From Bacteroidota bacterium (lineage in GTDB: Bacteria > Bacteroidota > Bacteroidia > Bacteroidales > UBA12077): a stretch of 34,041 nucleotides of DNA. The stretch is from contig JAIFLC010000065.1 of NCBI GenBank assembly GCA_020049295.1, forward strand, positions 1 to 34,041. Direction: 5' to 3'. Below, in pieces: positions 24,210 through 32,301 of this stretch (the stretch's first letter is position 1; every line of letters begins with the position of its first letter). Made by a program: the position numbers and the translations under genes. The notes under the pieces were generated by a model. That model was given only the letters and a program-made list of their open reading frames with translations. It searched no databases and was not told where the DNA came from.

Positions 24210-27200
24210 TTAGTCATTCTTCACCCATTTTATAGCATCGGCAAACACCATTTTTCCAATAGATTTATTTGTTAATTCAACCTTTGCATTTTCGGGTGAA
24301 ATATAAAATGTTCCCATATAATTCCAACCGTTTTCTAATTCTTCGTCAGCTAGTATTATATCGTCCATTCCATCATCATGATATATTTTGAAATTATAAT
24401 TTGATTTTCTTTTCTCCCTATTCCACTCAATATTTATCTTTTCAATATGACAATAAACATCATAATAAGCACCTGAAGGTAATTTGGCATTCCATTGGGC
24501 TATACGAGTACCATCACCTGATCTGGTATACATCCCTGATCTAATATATTTACCATAAAATCCTGATCGTAAAACTGATTTCCACTCTGATGGAGGGCTC
24601 CAGAAATAAATCCCGGTATACTTATATTTCGCTTTTTGATCTTTATTTATTAAGGATTTAAGATAACTTTCATTTGAAACCTGCACATAATTAAATCCTT
24701 CTTCTTCATTATCAACAATAATTTCATTTGGGCTGTTAATTTCATCGAAATACGGAATATTGTTTATAGCATCTAGCATATCGATTTTTTTAACATCATC
24801 AAAACCTGAAAACTCATAGACTAAATTGTTTGGAAGGTTTTCTGAAATACTTGTATATATATTCATTCGTGCTGGTTCAGTTGAAAATACAACACCAATC
24901 TCTTTTGATGTTTGAGCTTTTATGTAAATTTTCTTTGAATAATCTGGTTGTTCAGGTTCATCAGATCCAAAAGGTCTATTATTATTTTTATCATCCAGAT
25001 CAATATTCATAGTAATAATACCATCAACTGTTTCGGGATTAGTAATCTTAAAACGAATCTGGTATTTTGTAAATTCGCCATCCAGTACTTTATATGTTTC
25101 CAACTCTTTTATTAAAAATCCAGGCAGTTGGGTTTTTGTATACCAGCGATCAATTTCCTTTGAAATAGAATCATTATAAGCATTCCTTATTTCACTTTCC
25201 AACTTTTCGAACAAAAAAGGTTTATGTTGATTTTTGAAAATCAGATCATTTAAAAGCGTATTAAATTCTTTTTCTCCATAACGGGCTCTAAATAACGAGA
25301 ACAAATAATCGCCCTTTGCTAAAATAATATCGTTAATAGTTAATGATTCTCCATCTTCATCATCTTCCTGAGTAGTTTCAATTCCCTTTTTAATTAAGTC
25401 TTTCAGAGTTGATTGTTTCAGCTCCAGATTAATTTTTTCGCCTTTGGTTATTCCTCTCCAAAACCATCGGTTCGCCGAGAGGTTCCCTTCATTTCTTTCG
25501 CGCAAATAAACTTCAAGAGCTAAATTAAGAATTGGCCATTTCTCTGATTCAAGACGAGTTACAAAGGTGTAATAATAAGGTATAAGTGAGAAAGTATATT
25601 TATCGACAACTTCAGAGAATTGATACCACTCTGTTGGGGGTGCCATAAGATTACCACGCACAAAACGCTTAAAAATTCGGCATTGTAATTCCTCAGGTGA
25701 CACTTCTTCCTTATTTTCCTTCATTTTTTTTTCGGTATTTTTCTTGCGCTTTCGGAAATCGGTTTCTTCCATTACAACACCTTTTTCTGGATAAAAAAGA
25801 ATCTCAGGTTGAACAGCATCACTCACCACAGACCATATATGTTTATCCAAAGCAAAATGAACAGGCACTTCAGCAAATGAAAAACGTTTAAACCCATACT
25901 TTAAATCAAGTAAGCTTTCATATTCGTTTCTTAATTCGCGTATTAGGGCTGGAATCGTATCTTTAATCTCTGTAAAGTGCTCAAGATAATAATCATTTCC
26001 TTTGGTTGAATAAATTGAATACTCAATAGAATCAACAGTTACAGAATATTTTTGGTAATCGGCAATTAATAAGCTGATTTTTGGTAATGGAATATTATTA
26101 TCAAACTCAAATTCACCATTTTCATAACTCTTAACTTCTCCCTGAGAAACGGCTATTAAAGCCTTCGATGTTTTTACTTTAAGTTTAAATATTGAAAAAT
26201 CTGGTTGATAAAAAGCAGGTCTAACTGTTGCATACGTAACGCCTGAAATTGGATACCACAATGATTCGCTGGTTAAGCAAACAAAGTTTTTTTGGATATA
26301 GGCATAGCGTTTTCTTGCCCTAAAAATCTCCATATTAAAATTATCCTTATACTTATCAGGATCATTATCTAAAAAGTGTGTGTTTTCATTAATCTTACCC
26401 TGGTAATTGAATGTGATTTGCTTTTTGTCGTTGGGATCAGATGGAATAAAATCAGCAATTTTAACTAAATGTAGTTCTCTACTAAAATTTACAGGTTTAT
26501 TATTGATTTCAATGCTACTTATTTCTAATCCAGGATTAATACAAAAAATCAAAGTGTCAATATTTTGATTAGTTCTGTTTGATACATCAATGATCGCTTT
26601 TATCTTAATTTGATCACCCAGATGTTCTAGTTCCAAAGAGCATTTATCAGTATATACTCTTGGATAATAAGCATATTTATTATTCAATGCAATCATTTGC
26701 TTTTTTTGCTCAATTACATCTTTTTTAAGGTTGACATAGACATAAGCAAAATAAAATCCTACAAAAACAAAAAAGAATGTTAGTAATAAAGGCAAAAACC
26801 TGAATGTTTTAGATTGAGGTAATCGGTTTAACTTAAATATGGTAAAAAAGATTAATCCAATACCTATAAAAAAATAGATGCTCCGGTGAACAATTATTTC
26901 GTTTAAATTTCCAAATCCACCAACAGTGGAATTCATCATAGGTATTTTATAGGCTATATAATCAAACAGGTGGTAGTACTTTTCGTTTAAATAAAAGATT
27001 GTGAGAGCAATATAACCCAAAAGAATTATAAACGTTATCGCTTGATTTTTTAAAACGGTCATTAAAAAGAATGATAATCCCAGAATAAAAACAAGTGTAG
27101 GAATACTTATTAATATGGGATATAAAAAGAACTCACCAATTCCTTTAGCCGAGTCGCCACTCAGAAATGAAAAGCCCATTCCTAAAATCAGAATTATAAA

Positions 27201-27566
27201 ATTCAGAATTATAAAAACAGAAAGAATTCCAAGTGTTTTACCTATAATATACTGAGCATTGGTCATGGAGCGGGCGTAAATAACCTCAACAGTATCGTTC
27301 TTCCGATCTTGTTTTAGAAATTCAGATGCTAAAAATACAGCTACAATAGCTTGCCCAAGGTTTAAAATAATAAGATTTGCATATGGAATTGAAGCTGGCA
27401 AAGCTCTATAAAGCCACGGAGCATTGCTGGCATCAACAAAAACAGCAACATTAAAAATTCCTAAACCCACAATAAATAACCCTGCAAAAATTCTAAAAAA
27501 CCAACTCCTAAGGAGCGTTTTCATCTCGAATCGAGCAACAATTTTTATCGTTTGAAATATTGTCAT
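24210..27566 (-). CDS. ABC-2 permease fused to degenerate M1-peptidase-like and golvesin-C-like domains
   Basis: A 1118-aa protein. Residues 1-280 contain about seven membrane segments of ABC-2 permease type, with the typical cytosolic loop SEFLKQDRKNDTVEVIYARSMTNAQYIIGK. Residues about 300-880 resemble the M1-aminopeptidase-like region seen in some Bacteroidota permeases, with the late helical stretch LAKGDYLFSLFRARYGEKEFNTLL. The HExxH zinc motif and its downstream Glu are absent, so it is probably not a peptidase. Residues about 955-1118 look like a golvesin C-terminal-like beta domain (YHDDGMDDIILADEEL, GWNYMGTFYI, MVFADAIKW). Its ATPase is most likely the gene 10 bp upstream. The large soluble parts would lie in the periplasm. 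Confidence 0.85.
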   Translation of the reverse strand: MTIFQTIKIVARFEMKTLLRSWFFRIFAGLFIVGLGIFNVAVFVDASNAPWLYRALPASIPYANLIILNLGQAIVAVFLASEFLKQDRKNDTVEVIYARSMTNAQYIIGKTLGILSVFIILNFIILILGMGFSFLSGDSAKGIGEFFLYPILISIPTLVFILGLSFFLMTVLKNQAITFIILLGYIALTIFYLNEKYYHLFDYIAYKIPMMNSTVGGFGNLNEIIVHRSIYFFIGIGLIFFTIFKLNRLPQSKTFRFLPLLLTFFFVFVGFYFAYVYVNLKKDVIEQKKQMIALNNKYAYYPRVYTDKCSLELEHLGDQIKIKAIIDVSNRTNQNIDTLIFCINPGLEISSIEINNKPVNFSRELHLVKIADFIPSDPNDKKQITFNYQGKINENTHFLDNDPDKYKDNFNMEIFRARKRYAYIQKNFVCLTSESLWYPISGVTYATVRPAFYQPDFSIFKLKVKTSKALIAVSQGEVKSYENGEFEFDNNIPLPKISLLIADYQKYSVTVDSIEYSIYSTKGNDYYLEHFTEIKDTIPALIRELRNEYESLLDLKYGFKRFSFAEVPVHFALDKHIWSVVSDAVQPEILFYPEKGVVMEETDFRKRKKNTEKKMKENKEEVSPEELQCRIFKRFVRGNLMAPPTEWYQFSEVVDKYTFSLIPYYYTFVTRLESEKWPILNLALEVYLRERNEGNLSANRWFWRGITKGEKINLELKQSTLKDLIKKGIETTQEDDEDGESLTINDIILAKGDYLFSLFRARYGEKEFNTLLNDLIFKNQHKPFLFEKLESEIRNAYNDSISKEIDRWYTKTQLPGFLIKELETYKVLDGEFTKYQIRFKITNPETVDGIITMNIDLDDKNNNRPFGSDEPEQPDYSKKIYIKAQTSKEIGVVFSTEPARMNIYTSISENLPNNLVYEFSGFDDVKKIDMLDAINNIPYFDEINSPNEIIVDNEEEGFNYVQVSNESYLKSLINKDQKAKYKYTGIYFWSPPSEWKSVLRSGFYGKYIRSGMYTRSGDGTRIAQWNAKLPSGAYYDVYCHIEKINIEWNREKRKSNYNFKIYHDDGMDDIILADEELENGWNYMGTFYISPENAKVELTNKSIGKMVFADAIKWVKND

Positions 27567-27576
27567 ATTCAGATTT

Positions 27577-28467
27577 TTAAAAATTGGTTTTACTGGTTAA
27601 GTATTCCATAAAATAAACATAGGCATGTTCAAGATTTGGTTCTATTTCAATAGCATGATTTACATTCAGTTTATCACCAACTAACTGAACTTCCCATCCA
27701 TCTTCCGAAGGTATGGTAGAGATAATAGCATATTTTTCTTTCAGCATTTCGTATTCGAAACCTGAAGTATTTACTTGCCAAACATGACCTTTGGTTTTTT
27801 TAATCAACTCCTCAGGCGAACCATTATACTCAACTCTTCCATTGTTTAATAAAGCTAGATTCTGGCAAACACTCGAAATGTCACCAACAATATGTGTTGA
27901 TAAAACAATTATCACATCATGCTGACTAATTTCTGAAAGAATATTTCTGAACCGAATTCTTTCTTCAGGATCAAGCCCTGTGGTAGGTTCGTCGACAATA
28001 ATAATTTTCGGATCACCAATCAATGCCTGGGCAATTCCCAACCGGCGTTTCATACCACCCGAAAGTTTATTGGCATTTCGCTCACGAACATCAAATAAGC
28101 CAACCTTATCGAGCCACTCATCTACTTTTTCTGAACGAATTGTTTTGTTTGTTATACCTGATAAACCAGCTGCATAATCCAAAAATTCCCATGTTTTTAA
28201 TTTGGTAAAGAATCTGAAATCCTGAGGGAGGTAACCTAACATTTTGCGTATTTCGCCTCGATCTTTCTGCAAATCGAATCCATTAACCTTAATAACTCCC
28301 TCGGTAGGTTTCATCAATGTTACCAGAATTCGCATAAGAGTCGATTTCCCGGCTCCATTCGGACCCAGCAGACCAAACATTCCATTCTCAATTTCAAGAT
28401 TTACATCCGAAAGCGCACGTTTACCATTATCATAAATTTTGTTCAGATCGTGTATTTGTATTTTCAT
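27577..28467 (-). CDS. ABC transporter ATP-binding protein (ABC-2 export type)
   Basis: A 296-aa ATPase with Walker A GPNGAGKST at 35-43, signature LSGGMKRR at 135-142, Walker B IIIVDEP at 155-161, D-loop TGLDPEERIRFR and H-loop STHIV. A C-terminal domain of about 70 residues ends in EPNLEHAYVYFMEYL. It closely resembles the ATPase fused to the RND protein at 13665-18299: both share IENGMFGLLGPNGAGKSTLM, GYLPQ, the ERIRFRN block and an NLE(H/D)AY tail, pointing to duplication inside the cluster. Its nearest partner is the 1118-aa permease downstream (10-bp gap). A 92-bp spacer separates it from the GIN-like gene. Confidence 0.93.
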   Translation of the reverse strand: MKIQIHDLNKIYDNGKRALSDVNLEIENGMFGLLGPNGAGKSTLMRILVTLMKPTEGVIKVNGFDLQKDRGEIRKMLGYLPQDFRFFTKLKTWEFLDYAAGLSGITNKTIRSEKVDEWLDKVGLFDVRERNANKLSGGMKRRLGIAQALIGDPKIIIVDEPTTGLDPEERIRFRNILSEISQHDVIIVLSTHIVGDISSVCQNLALLNNGRVEYNGSPEELIKKTKGHVWQVNTSGFEYEMLKEKYAIISTIPSEDGWEVQLVGDKLNVNHAIEIEPNLEHAYVYFMEYLTSKTNF

Positions 28468-28559
28468 TCTTTCTTTAAAGAATTCTTAATATTCTTTTAG
28501 TTTAGTTTAATAACTTATATATGACGATACTTATTGGTTTACGTTACAAATAATATTCG

Positions 28560-29195
28560 TTACCAAACACTTAATTGTGCCGTTTTAGATTTGCTTAATT
28601 GTTCAATGTTTACCTTACTTGTTAAACTACAACTACTTGAATCTTTTAATTCTCCGGTAAAGAAATTTATATCGCTATGAATCCAAAGACCAGATTGATC
28701 GGAGAGTGATGCATTCAGAAAATTTATTTCTCCAATAACTTCATTTTTATTAGAATTTGTATCCTCGTTTTCGCTGTTTTGAATTGTTAATTTGCTTTTT
28801 CCGTAAAGATTAATCTTTAACGAATCGATATGCTGAGCATTATAGTAAAGAGAAGAGTTCCCCAACATTGTTATCTGCTTAATTTGATAATTTATAAAGG
28901 TAATCTGTTTTTTTATAGAATCTATGTTCGAATTGTTTAGAATAAGTGTACTTCCATCCATTACTATTAAATTTCTAATACTATCATCAGAAAATGTAAT
29001 TTTCCGATCTGTTCCATTCTCTATTTTCACACGCCATCCTGATTCAACTTTTAATTTTGTAAACGAATCTAGTTTTAGTTCAAACATATTATTTTCCTTA
29101 TCGGCCAATACTGATTTAAAATGTAACTGTATTACAACAATAAAAATCAACACCAGTCCGAATAGAGAAGTTAGTATTATATTGCTTGTTTTCAT
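28560..29195 (-). CDS. Exported or membrane-anchored protein, GIN/DUF2807-like
   Basis: A 211-aa protein with one N-terminal hydrophobic segment (about 8-28), acting as signal or anchor. The rest is short, regular beta-strand-like repeats rich in Ser, Asn, Asp and Ile (LKVESGWRVKIENG, LIVMDGSTLILNN, ITMLGNSSLYYNA, LKINLYGKSKLTIQN). This pattern resembles the right-handed beta-helix 'head GIN' or DUF2807 proteins frequent in Bacteroidota envelopes, but the match is by pattern only. It sits between the GntR regulator gene (17-bp gap) and the second ABC ATPase, so it is co-regulated with the exporter. A role in sensing or envelope support would be speculation. Confidence 0.7.
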   Translation of the reverse strand: MKTSNIILTSLFGLVLIFIVVIQLHFKSVLADKENNMFELKLDSFTKLKVESGWRVKIENGTDRKITFSDDSIRNLIVMDGSTLILNNSNIDSIKKQITFINYQIKQITMLGNSSLYYNAQHIDSLKINLYGKSKLTIQNSENEDTNSNKNEVIGEINFLNASLSDQSGLWIHSDINFFTGELKDSSSCSLTSKVNIEQLSKSKTAQLSVW

Positions 29196-29212
29196 TAGTA
29201 AGTTGCTTTCAA

Positions 29213-29578
29213 TTATTTATGTGATTCAAATTCCTGATAAAGTGCTTTTAGGTCATCGAAATTGATGTCCAATAGTTTTATTGTTTTAAATATTGAAGGA
29301 AGATCTTTTTTAATAAACTCTTCTTTACGCATTTTTAGTGTTTTGTCGTAGGCATCTTCAGCAAGAAAATATCCTATTCCTCTTTTATTAAAAACAATTC
29401 CTTTTTCCTGCAAATAGCTATATGTTCTCATAACTGTATTAGGGTTTACTTCAATATTTATTGCCAATTCTCTAACAGATGGTATTCTGTCCCCATTATT
29501 CCATTTCTTCACAAGTATCTCATCACAGAATAAATCTGTGATTTGGAGATATATGGCTTTGTTATAATTAAATTCCAT
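29213..29578 (-). CDS. GntR-family transcriptional regulator, YtrA-like
   Basis: A 121-aa regulator. Residues about 8-75 form the GntR winged helix-turn-helix (IYLQITDLFCDEILVKKW, GDRIPSVRELAINIEVNPNTVMRTYSYL, then the wing GIVFNKRGIGYFLAED). The remaining 45 residues are a short helical dimerisation tail without a ligand-binding domain, which defines the YtrA subfamily. YtrA-type repressors usually control adjacent ABC transporter genes. Here the gene is third in the cluster, 1 bp after the membrane protein gene, and an inverted repeat TAGTGTATTA-N6-TAATACACTA lies at the cluster promoter. Autorepression of the whole cluster is the natural reading; the inducer is unknown. Confidence 0.92.
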   Translation of the reverse strand: MEFNYNKAIYLQITDLFCDEILVKKWNNGDRIPSVRELAINIEVNPNTVMRTYSYLQEKGIVFNKRGIGYFLAEDAYDKTLKMRKEEFIKKDLPSIFKTIKLLDINFDDLKALYQEFESHK

Positions 29579-29579
29579 T

Positions 29580-30332
29580 TTAAAGCTCCTTTTCGTTAAG
29601 TTTTAAATAGGTTACAAACCAAAGAACCGGAGGAAGAATATAAAAAATAATAATCTTTGAATAGAGATTCATTAAATCAAACATTTCCTTTGTAAACAAA
29701 TGATTATTAAAATCGAAATTACCAAAAACAAAAAAACCAGACATTTTTACAAAAGCAAAAAGAGTTCCGTTTAATAGAAAAATAAATATGGGAGTTAGTA
29801 TTACAGGATATTTCTTAAAGCTTATGGCACCGAGCAAAAAGATACTATGAACAGATACAAAAACCTGCAATGCAATTAGCAAATCAGTTTGTAAGAAATT
29901 AACATTACTAAAATGATACCCGTAAATAGCGCTAGTTACCCAATTAAAAACCTGGGAATAAAGGAAATAAAACAACATCATAAATACCGTAAAACCAAGT
30001 AGGGATATTACTAGATTAACCAACAACTTTTCAAAAGAAGAGCCTGGAGTTAACAGATAAAAATGGGCGGTGATTTTATTTCGCAATTCTATAAATGAAA
30101 AACTGGCTATAAATGCCCCTCCTGTAAAAAGCATTCCAAGAAAAGCCATACTATGAAATTTCTCAAAAGTTATTTTGCTTTTTATTTCTTCGCCAAATTC
30201 GAAAGTAAGAAATACTGAAATAGTAAAAATACTGAACATGGCAACTATCACCAGCAAATTACGTTTCATGTTTGAATACAATTCACGTTTTACTAAATTG
30301 GTAAAGCGCTCTATATTGATATACCTATTCAT
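29580..30332 (-). CDS. Multi-pass membrane protein, probable permease of the YtrB-like ATPase
   Basis: A 250-aa protein with about six hydrophobic segments: LLVIVAMFSIFTISVFLTF, MAFLGMLFTGGAFIASFSFI, LLVNLVISLLGFTVFMMLFYFLY, LLIALQVFVSVHSIFLLGAI, VILTPIFIFLLNGTLFAFV and IIIFYILPPVLWFVTYL. No nucleotide-binding or enzymatic motif is present. Its plan resembles ABC-2-like permeases that accompany YtrB-type ATPases. It starts 12 bp after the ATPase gene stop and ends 1 bp before the GntR gene, the gene order expected of a small GntR-controlled ABC operon. The permease role is inferred from topology and neighbours rather than from a recognised motif. Confidence 0.75.
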   Translation of the reverse strand: MNRYINIERFTNLVKRELYSNMKRNLLVIVAMFSIFTISVFLTFEFGEEIKSKITFEKFHSMAFLGMLFTGGAFIASFSFIELRNKITAHFYLLTPGSSFEKLLVNLVISLLGFTVFMMLFYFLYSQVFNWVTSAIYGYHFSNVNFLQTDLLIALQVFVSVHSIFLLGAISFKKYPVILTPIFIFLLNGTLFAFVKMSGFFVFGNFDFNNHLFTKEMFDLMNLYSKIIIFYILPPVLWFVTYLKLNEKEL

Positions 30333-30344
30333 ACTCTTTTGTAA

Positions 30345-31178
30345 TTAATTAAACGCATTATTAACAAGCTCTTTGTTCGCGTTAATAGCGTTATAGAGCA
30401 TTTCTAAATCAATCTTTGTCTCCTCGGAATTTACGTTCCTGCTAACAATATTATAACCACCCAATTCTTTGTCAGCATAAAGTACCTCTAAATCATCGTC
30501 CAAATATTTCACCTTTCTAAAAACCAGTTTATTTTGAATTTCGTCTGTAGTTTTGTCAAATATTACTTCGCCGTTTTCAATAATAATAACACTATCGAGA
30601 ATATTATCAAGATCACGCACCTGGTGTGTAGAGATAATAAACGACCTGTTATCGTTTATAGAACGAGCTATAATCTTTCTGAATTTGCTTTTTGAGGGTA
30701 TATCCAATCCATTGGTTGGTTCATCCAACAACAAAATCTTACAGTTTGTGGCTACTGCAAAAGCTAACAAAAATTTTTTCTTCTGGCCAAATGATAATGT
30801 ATTTAGTTTTTCATCAGTATCTAGTTCGAAATCAGCAAGTATCTCATTCATAATATCCTTTGAATATTCTGGATAAAATACAGAGTATAGTTTAATAAAT
30901 TTTTCAATTGTAATTGATGGAAAATCAAATTCCTCAGGAACATAAAAAATCTCTTGTAAAAAATACGGATTGCGTTCTTTAGGAATAAAATCCAAAACCG
31001 AATATTTACCCGACCAGGGAAATAATAATCCGGCTATAAGTTTTAGCATCGTTGTTTTACCCGCTCCATTATGGCCCAATAATCCATAAACTTTACCAAT
31101 GCTCATCTCTGCGTTTAAATGGTTAAACAGGATCTTCCTTTTACTATAACCAAATTTTAATTGTTCTATTTTTATCAT
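30345..31178 (-). CDS. ABC transporter ATP-binding protein, YtrB-like
   Basis: A 277-aa ATPase and first gene of the cluster. Walker A GHNGAGKTT is at 35-43, the signature is LSFGQKKK (128-135) instead of LSGGQ, and Walker B KILLLDEP is at 147-154, followed by TNGLDIPSKSKFRK and the H-loop STHQVRDLD. The LSFGQ signature and the ISTHQV H-loop region are as in the YtrB group. The C-terminal 60 residues are not assigned. It pairs with the membrane protein encoded 12 bp downstream. The ATG at 31178 lies 14 bp from the proposed operator, so its promoter is under direct GntR control (inference). Confidence 0.92.
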   Translation of the reverse strand: MIKIEQLKFGYSKRKILFNHLNAEMSIGKVYGLLGHNGAGKTTMLKLIAGLLFPWSGKYSVLDFIPKERNPYFLQEIFYVPEEFDFPSITIEKFIKLYSVFYPEYSKDIMNEILADFELDTDEKLNTLSFGQKKKFLLAFAVATNCKILLLDEPTNGLDIPSKSKFRKIIARSINDNRSFIISTHQVRDLDNILDSVIIIENGEVIFDKTTDEIQNKLVFRKVKYLDDDLEVLYADKELGGYNIVSRNVNSEETKIDLEMLYNAINANKELVNNAFN

Positions 31179-31191
31179 TGACTTACAATAT

Positions 31192-31217
31192 TAGTGTATT
31201 ACTTTACTAATACACTA
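31192..31217. promoter_or_regulatory. Perfect 10+10 bp inverted repeat, probable YtrA/GntR operator
   Basis: TAGTGTATTA and TAATACACTA are exact reverse complements separated by 6 bp. The site directly follows the -7 box and covers the expected transcription start of the eleven-gene cluster, where a bound repressor would block initiation. Its GTGTA...TACAC form agrees with what is known of YtrA-subfamily GntR sites. Confidence 0.75.
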
Positions 31218-31247
31218 CAAATGTAAATGTTTTTTTTGAAAATCAAA
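31218..31247 (-). promoter_or_regulatory. Promoter of the RND/ABC cluster
   Basis: The minus strand carries TACATTTG (31218-31225), an exact TAnnTTTG -7 box, and TTTG at 31244-31247 as the -33 element with 18 bp between them, one short of the usual 19-21. The inverted repeat begins at the next base downstream. Confidence 0.65.
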
Positions 31248-31251
31248 ATAG

Positions 31252-31365
31252 TTGCGAGTTTTTTTTATATTAATTTCAGAATTTATTGAATACCTAATCT
31301 GGAGAGAAAGGCAAAAATCATTACGCGAAGGAGCTTTGCAAATGTTAAAAGATTTGAAAAATTAA
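31252..31365 (+). other. Short open frame with protein-like C-terminus, possible gene remnant
   Basis: In the 340-bp spacer 31179-31518 a plus-strand frame of 37 codons ends with EFIEYLIWRERQKSLREGAL and then QMLKDLKN before TAA. The amphipathic, charged pattern looks like a protein C-terminus, perhaps of a small antitoxin-like protein, but the only possible start is TTG and the frame is closed just upstream. It may be a decayed gene end. The remainder of this spacer holds the cluster promoter/operator and a terminator hairpin. Confidence 0.2.
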
Positions 31366-31406
31366 AATATAAGAAAGATAACAACATCCTTATTTTTATA
31401 AATACA

Positions 31407-31438
31407 AATATCCCCGAGCAACCATACACGGGGATATT
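31407..31438 (-). terminator. Hairpin terminator of the BcrA-like ABC pair
   Basis: AATATCCCCG and CGGGGATATT form a perfect 10-bp stem around a 12-nt loop, about 80 bp past the permease stop. On the minus strand it is followed by a T-rich stretch (TTTGTATTTAT). It separates this pair from the RND/ABC cluster. Confidence 0.65.
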
Positions 31439-31518
31439 CTAAACTACACTCCTAGAAAAGAAATATAATCTGACACAAAGCTACGCTTTAAATTCTACAG
31501 TTCTCTCTTTTAATTTTG

Positions 31519-32301
31519 TTATTTATGATCAGCCATGCGCCACCATGCAATAGTTCCAAAATATCCAATTAAACTTGTAACAAATAAAATAATATAACTC
31601 GCAGAAACAATTTTCATTCCATCGGTACCTTCGGGAACTGAATGCACGCCGGGAATTGCCCATGGAAAATAAGGACCAAGACCTACCAAAGCAACAAATT
31701 GAGCCATTATAAGCATGAGAATTACAAATGCCAATGCAGCAATAATACCTCTGCTAAAACTGGCAATAAAGGCTACAGGGCTACATAACAATATGGTTAA
31801 ACCAGAAATAAGAATATATTTTGATATAAAATCGGAGAATATTTGTTGTGTCCAACCAGGAATCCCAATAATATTTCCGATTAATATACATGTTACAAAC
31901 AAAATTATAGCTAATAATATACACCAGATTGCTACAATAATAAATTTAGCCGATACAATAGCCGATCGGGGAACAGGCAAAGCAAGTATATTAGTAATGG
32001 TGCGATCAATATATTCACGACCAAATACCCAGCTGGTTACAAAACCAAAGCCAATAAGTCCAACAGAAGCAATTATCTGGTTTTGCATCATTAAATATCC
32101 CTCCCAGTTATTTTCACCAAAAAAATTAGCTTTAGTTCCCACAATACCTAGTTTTGCAGCAATATCAGGATGCTGAGCTACGAGCATCAATAATCCCATC
32201 ATTATAGGAACAAAAATAAAGAAGACAATAGTAATCCAAAATATTTTTGATCTGCGTAATTTCATAAACTCGGTAATTAAAGCAATTGTTAAGTATTTCA
32301 T
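31519..32301 (-). CDS. ABC-2-type transporter permease (partner of BcrA-like ATPase)
   Basis: A 260-aa membrane protein with about six helices: IFWITIVFFIFVPIMMGLLML, IIASVGLIGFGFVTSWVFG, FIIVAIWCILLAIILFVTCILIG, YILISGLTILLCSPVAFIASF, GIIAALAFVILMLIMAQFVAL and a final ASYIILFVTSLIGYFGTIAWW. The cytosolic FGREYIDRTITNILALPVPRSAIVSAKF segment is the typical coupling region of ABC-2 permeases like those of bacitracin or lantibiotic self-protection exporters. Its ATG overlaps the ATPase stop (ATGA) and is preceded by GGAGG. The pair probably forms a complete exporter; a peptide-antibiotic substrate is only a family-level guess. Confidence 0.88.
   Translation of the reverse strand: MKYLTIALITEFMKLRRSKIFWITIVFFIFVPIMMGLLMLVAQHPDIAAKLGIVGTKANFFGENNWEGYLMMQNQIIASVGLIGFGFVTSWVFGREYIDRTITNILALPVPRSAIVSAKFIIVAIWCILLAIILFVTCILIGNIIGIPGWTQQIFSDFISKYILISGLTILLCSPVAFIASFSRGIIAALAFVILMLIMAQFVALVGLGPYFPWAIPGVHSVPEGTDGMKIVSASYIILFVTSLIGYFGTIAWWRMADHK

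Noticed and set aside
24210-27566. Active M1 metallopeptidase
   Set aside because: The family region is recognisable, but I could find no HExxH motif in the translation; calling it a peptidase would overstate the evidence.
28471-28487. TTCTTTAAAGAA palindrome as a terminator before the second ATPase gene
   Set aside because: It is only A/T-rich with two GC pairs, lacks a loop and a T run, and would make a very weak hairpin.
28549-28560. TATTATTTG near the GIN gene stop as a -7 box for the second ATPase gene
   Set aside because: It has three bases instead of two between TA and TTTG and no -33 element; it overlaps the end of the preceding gene.
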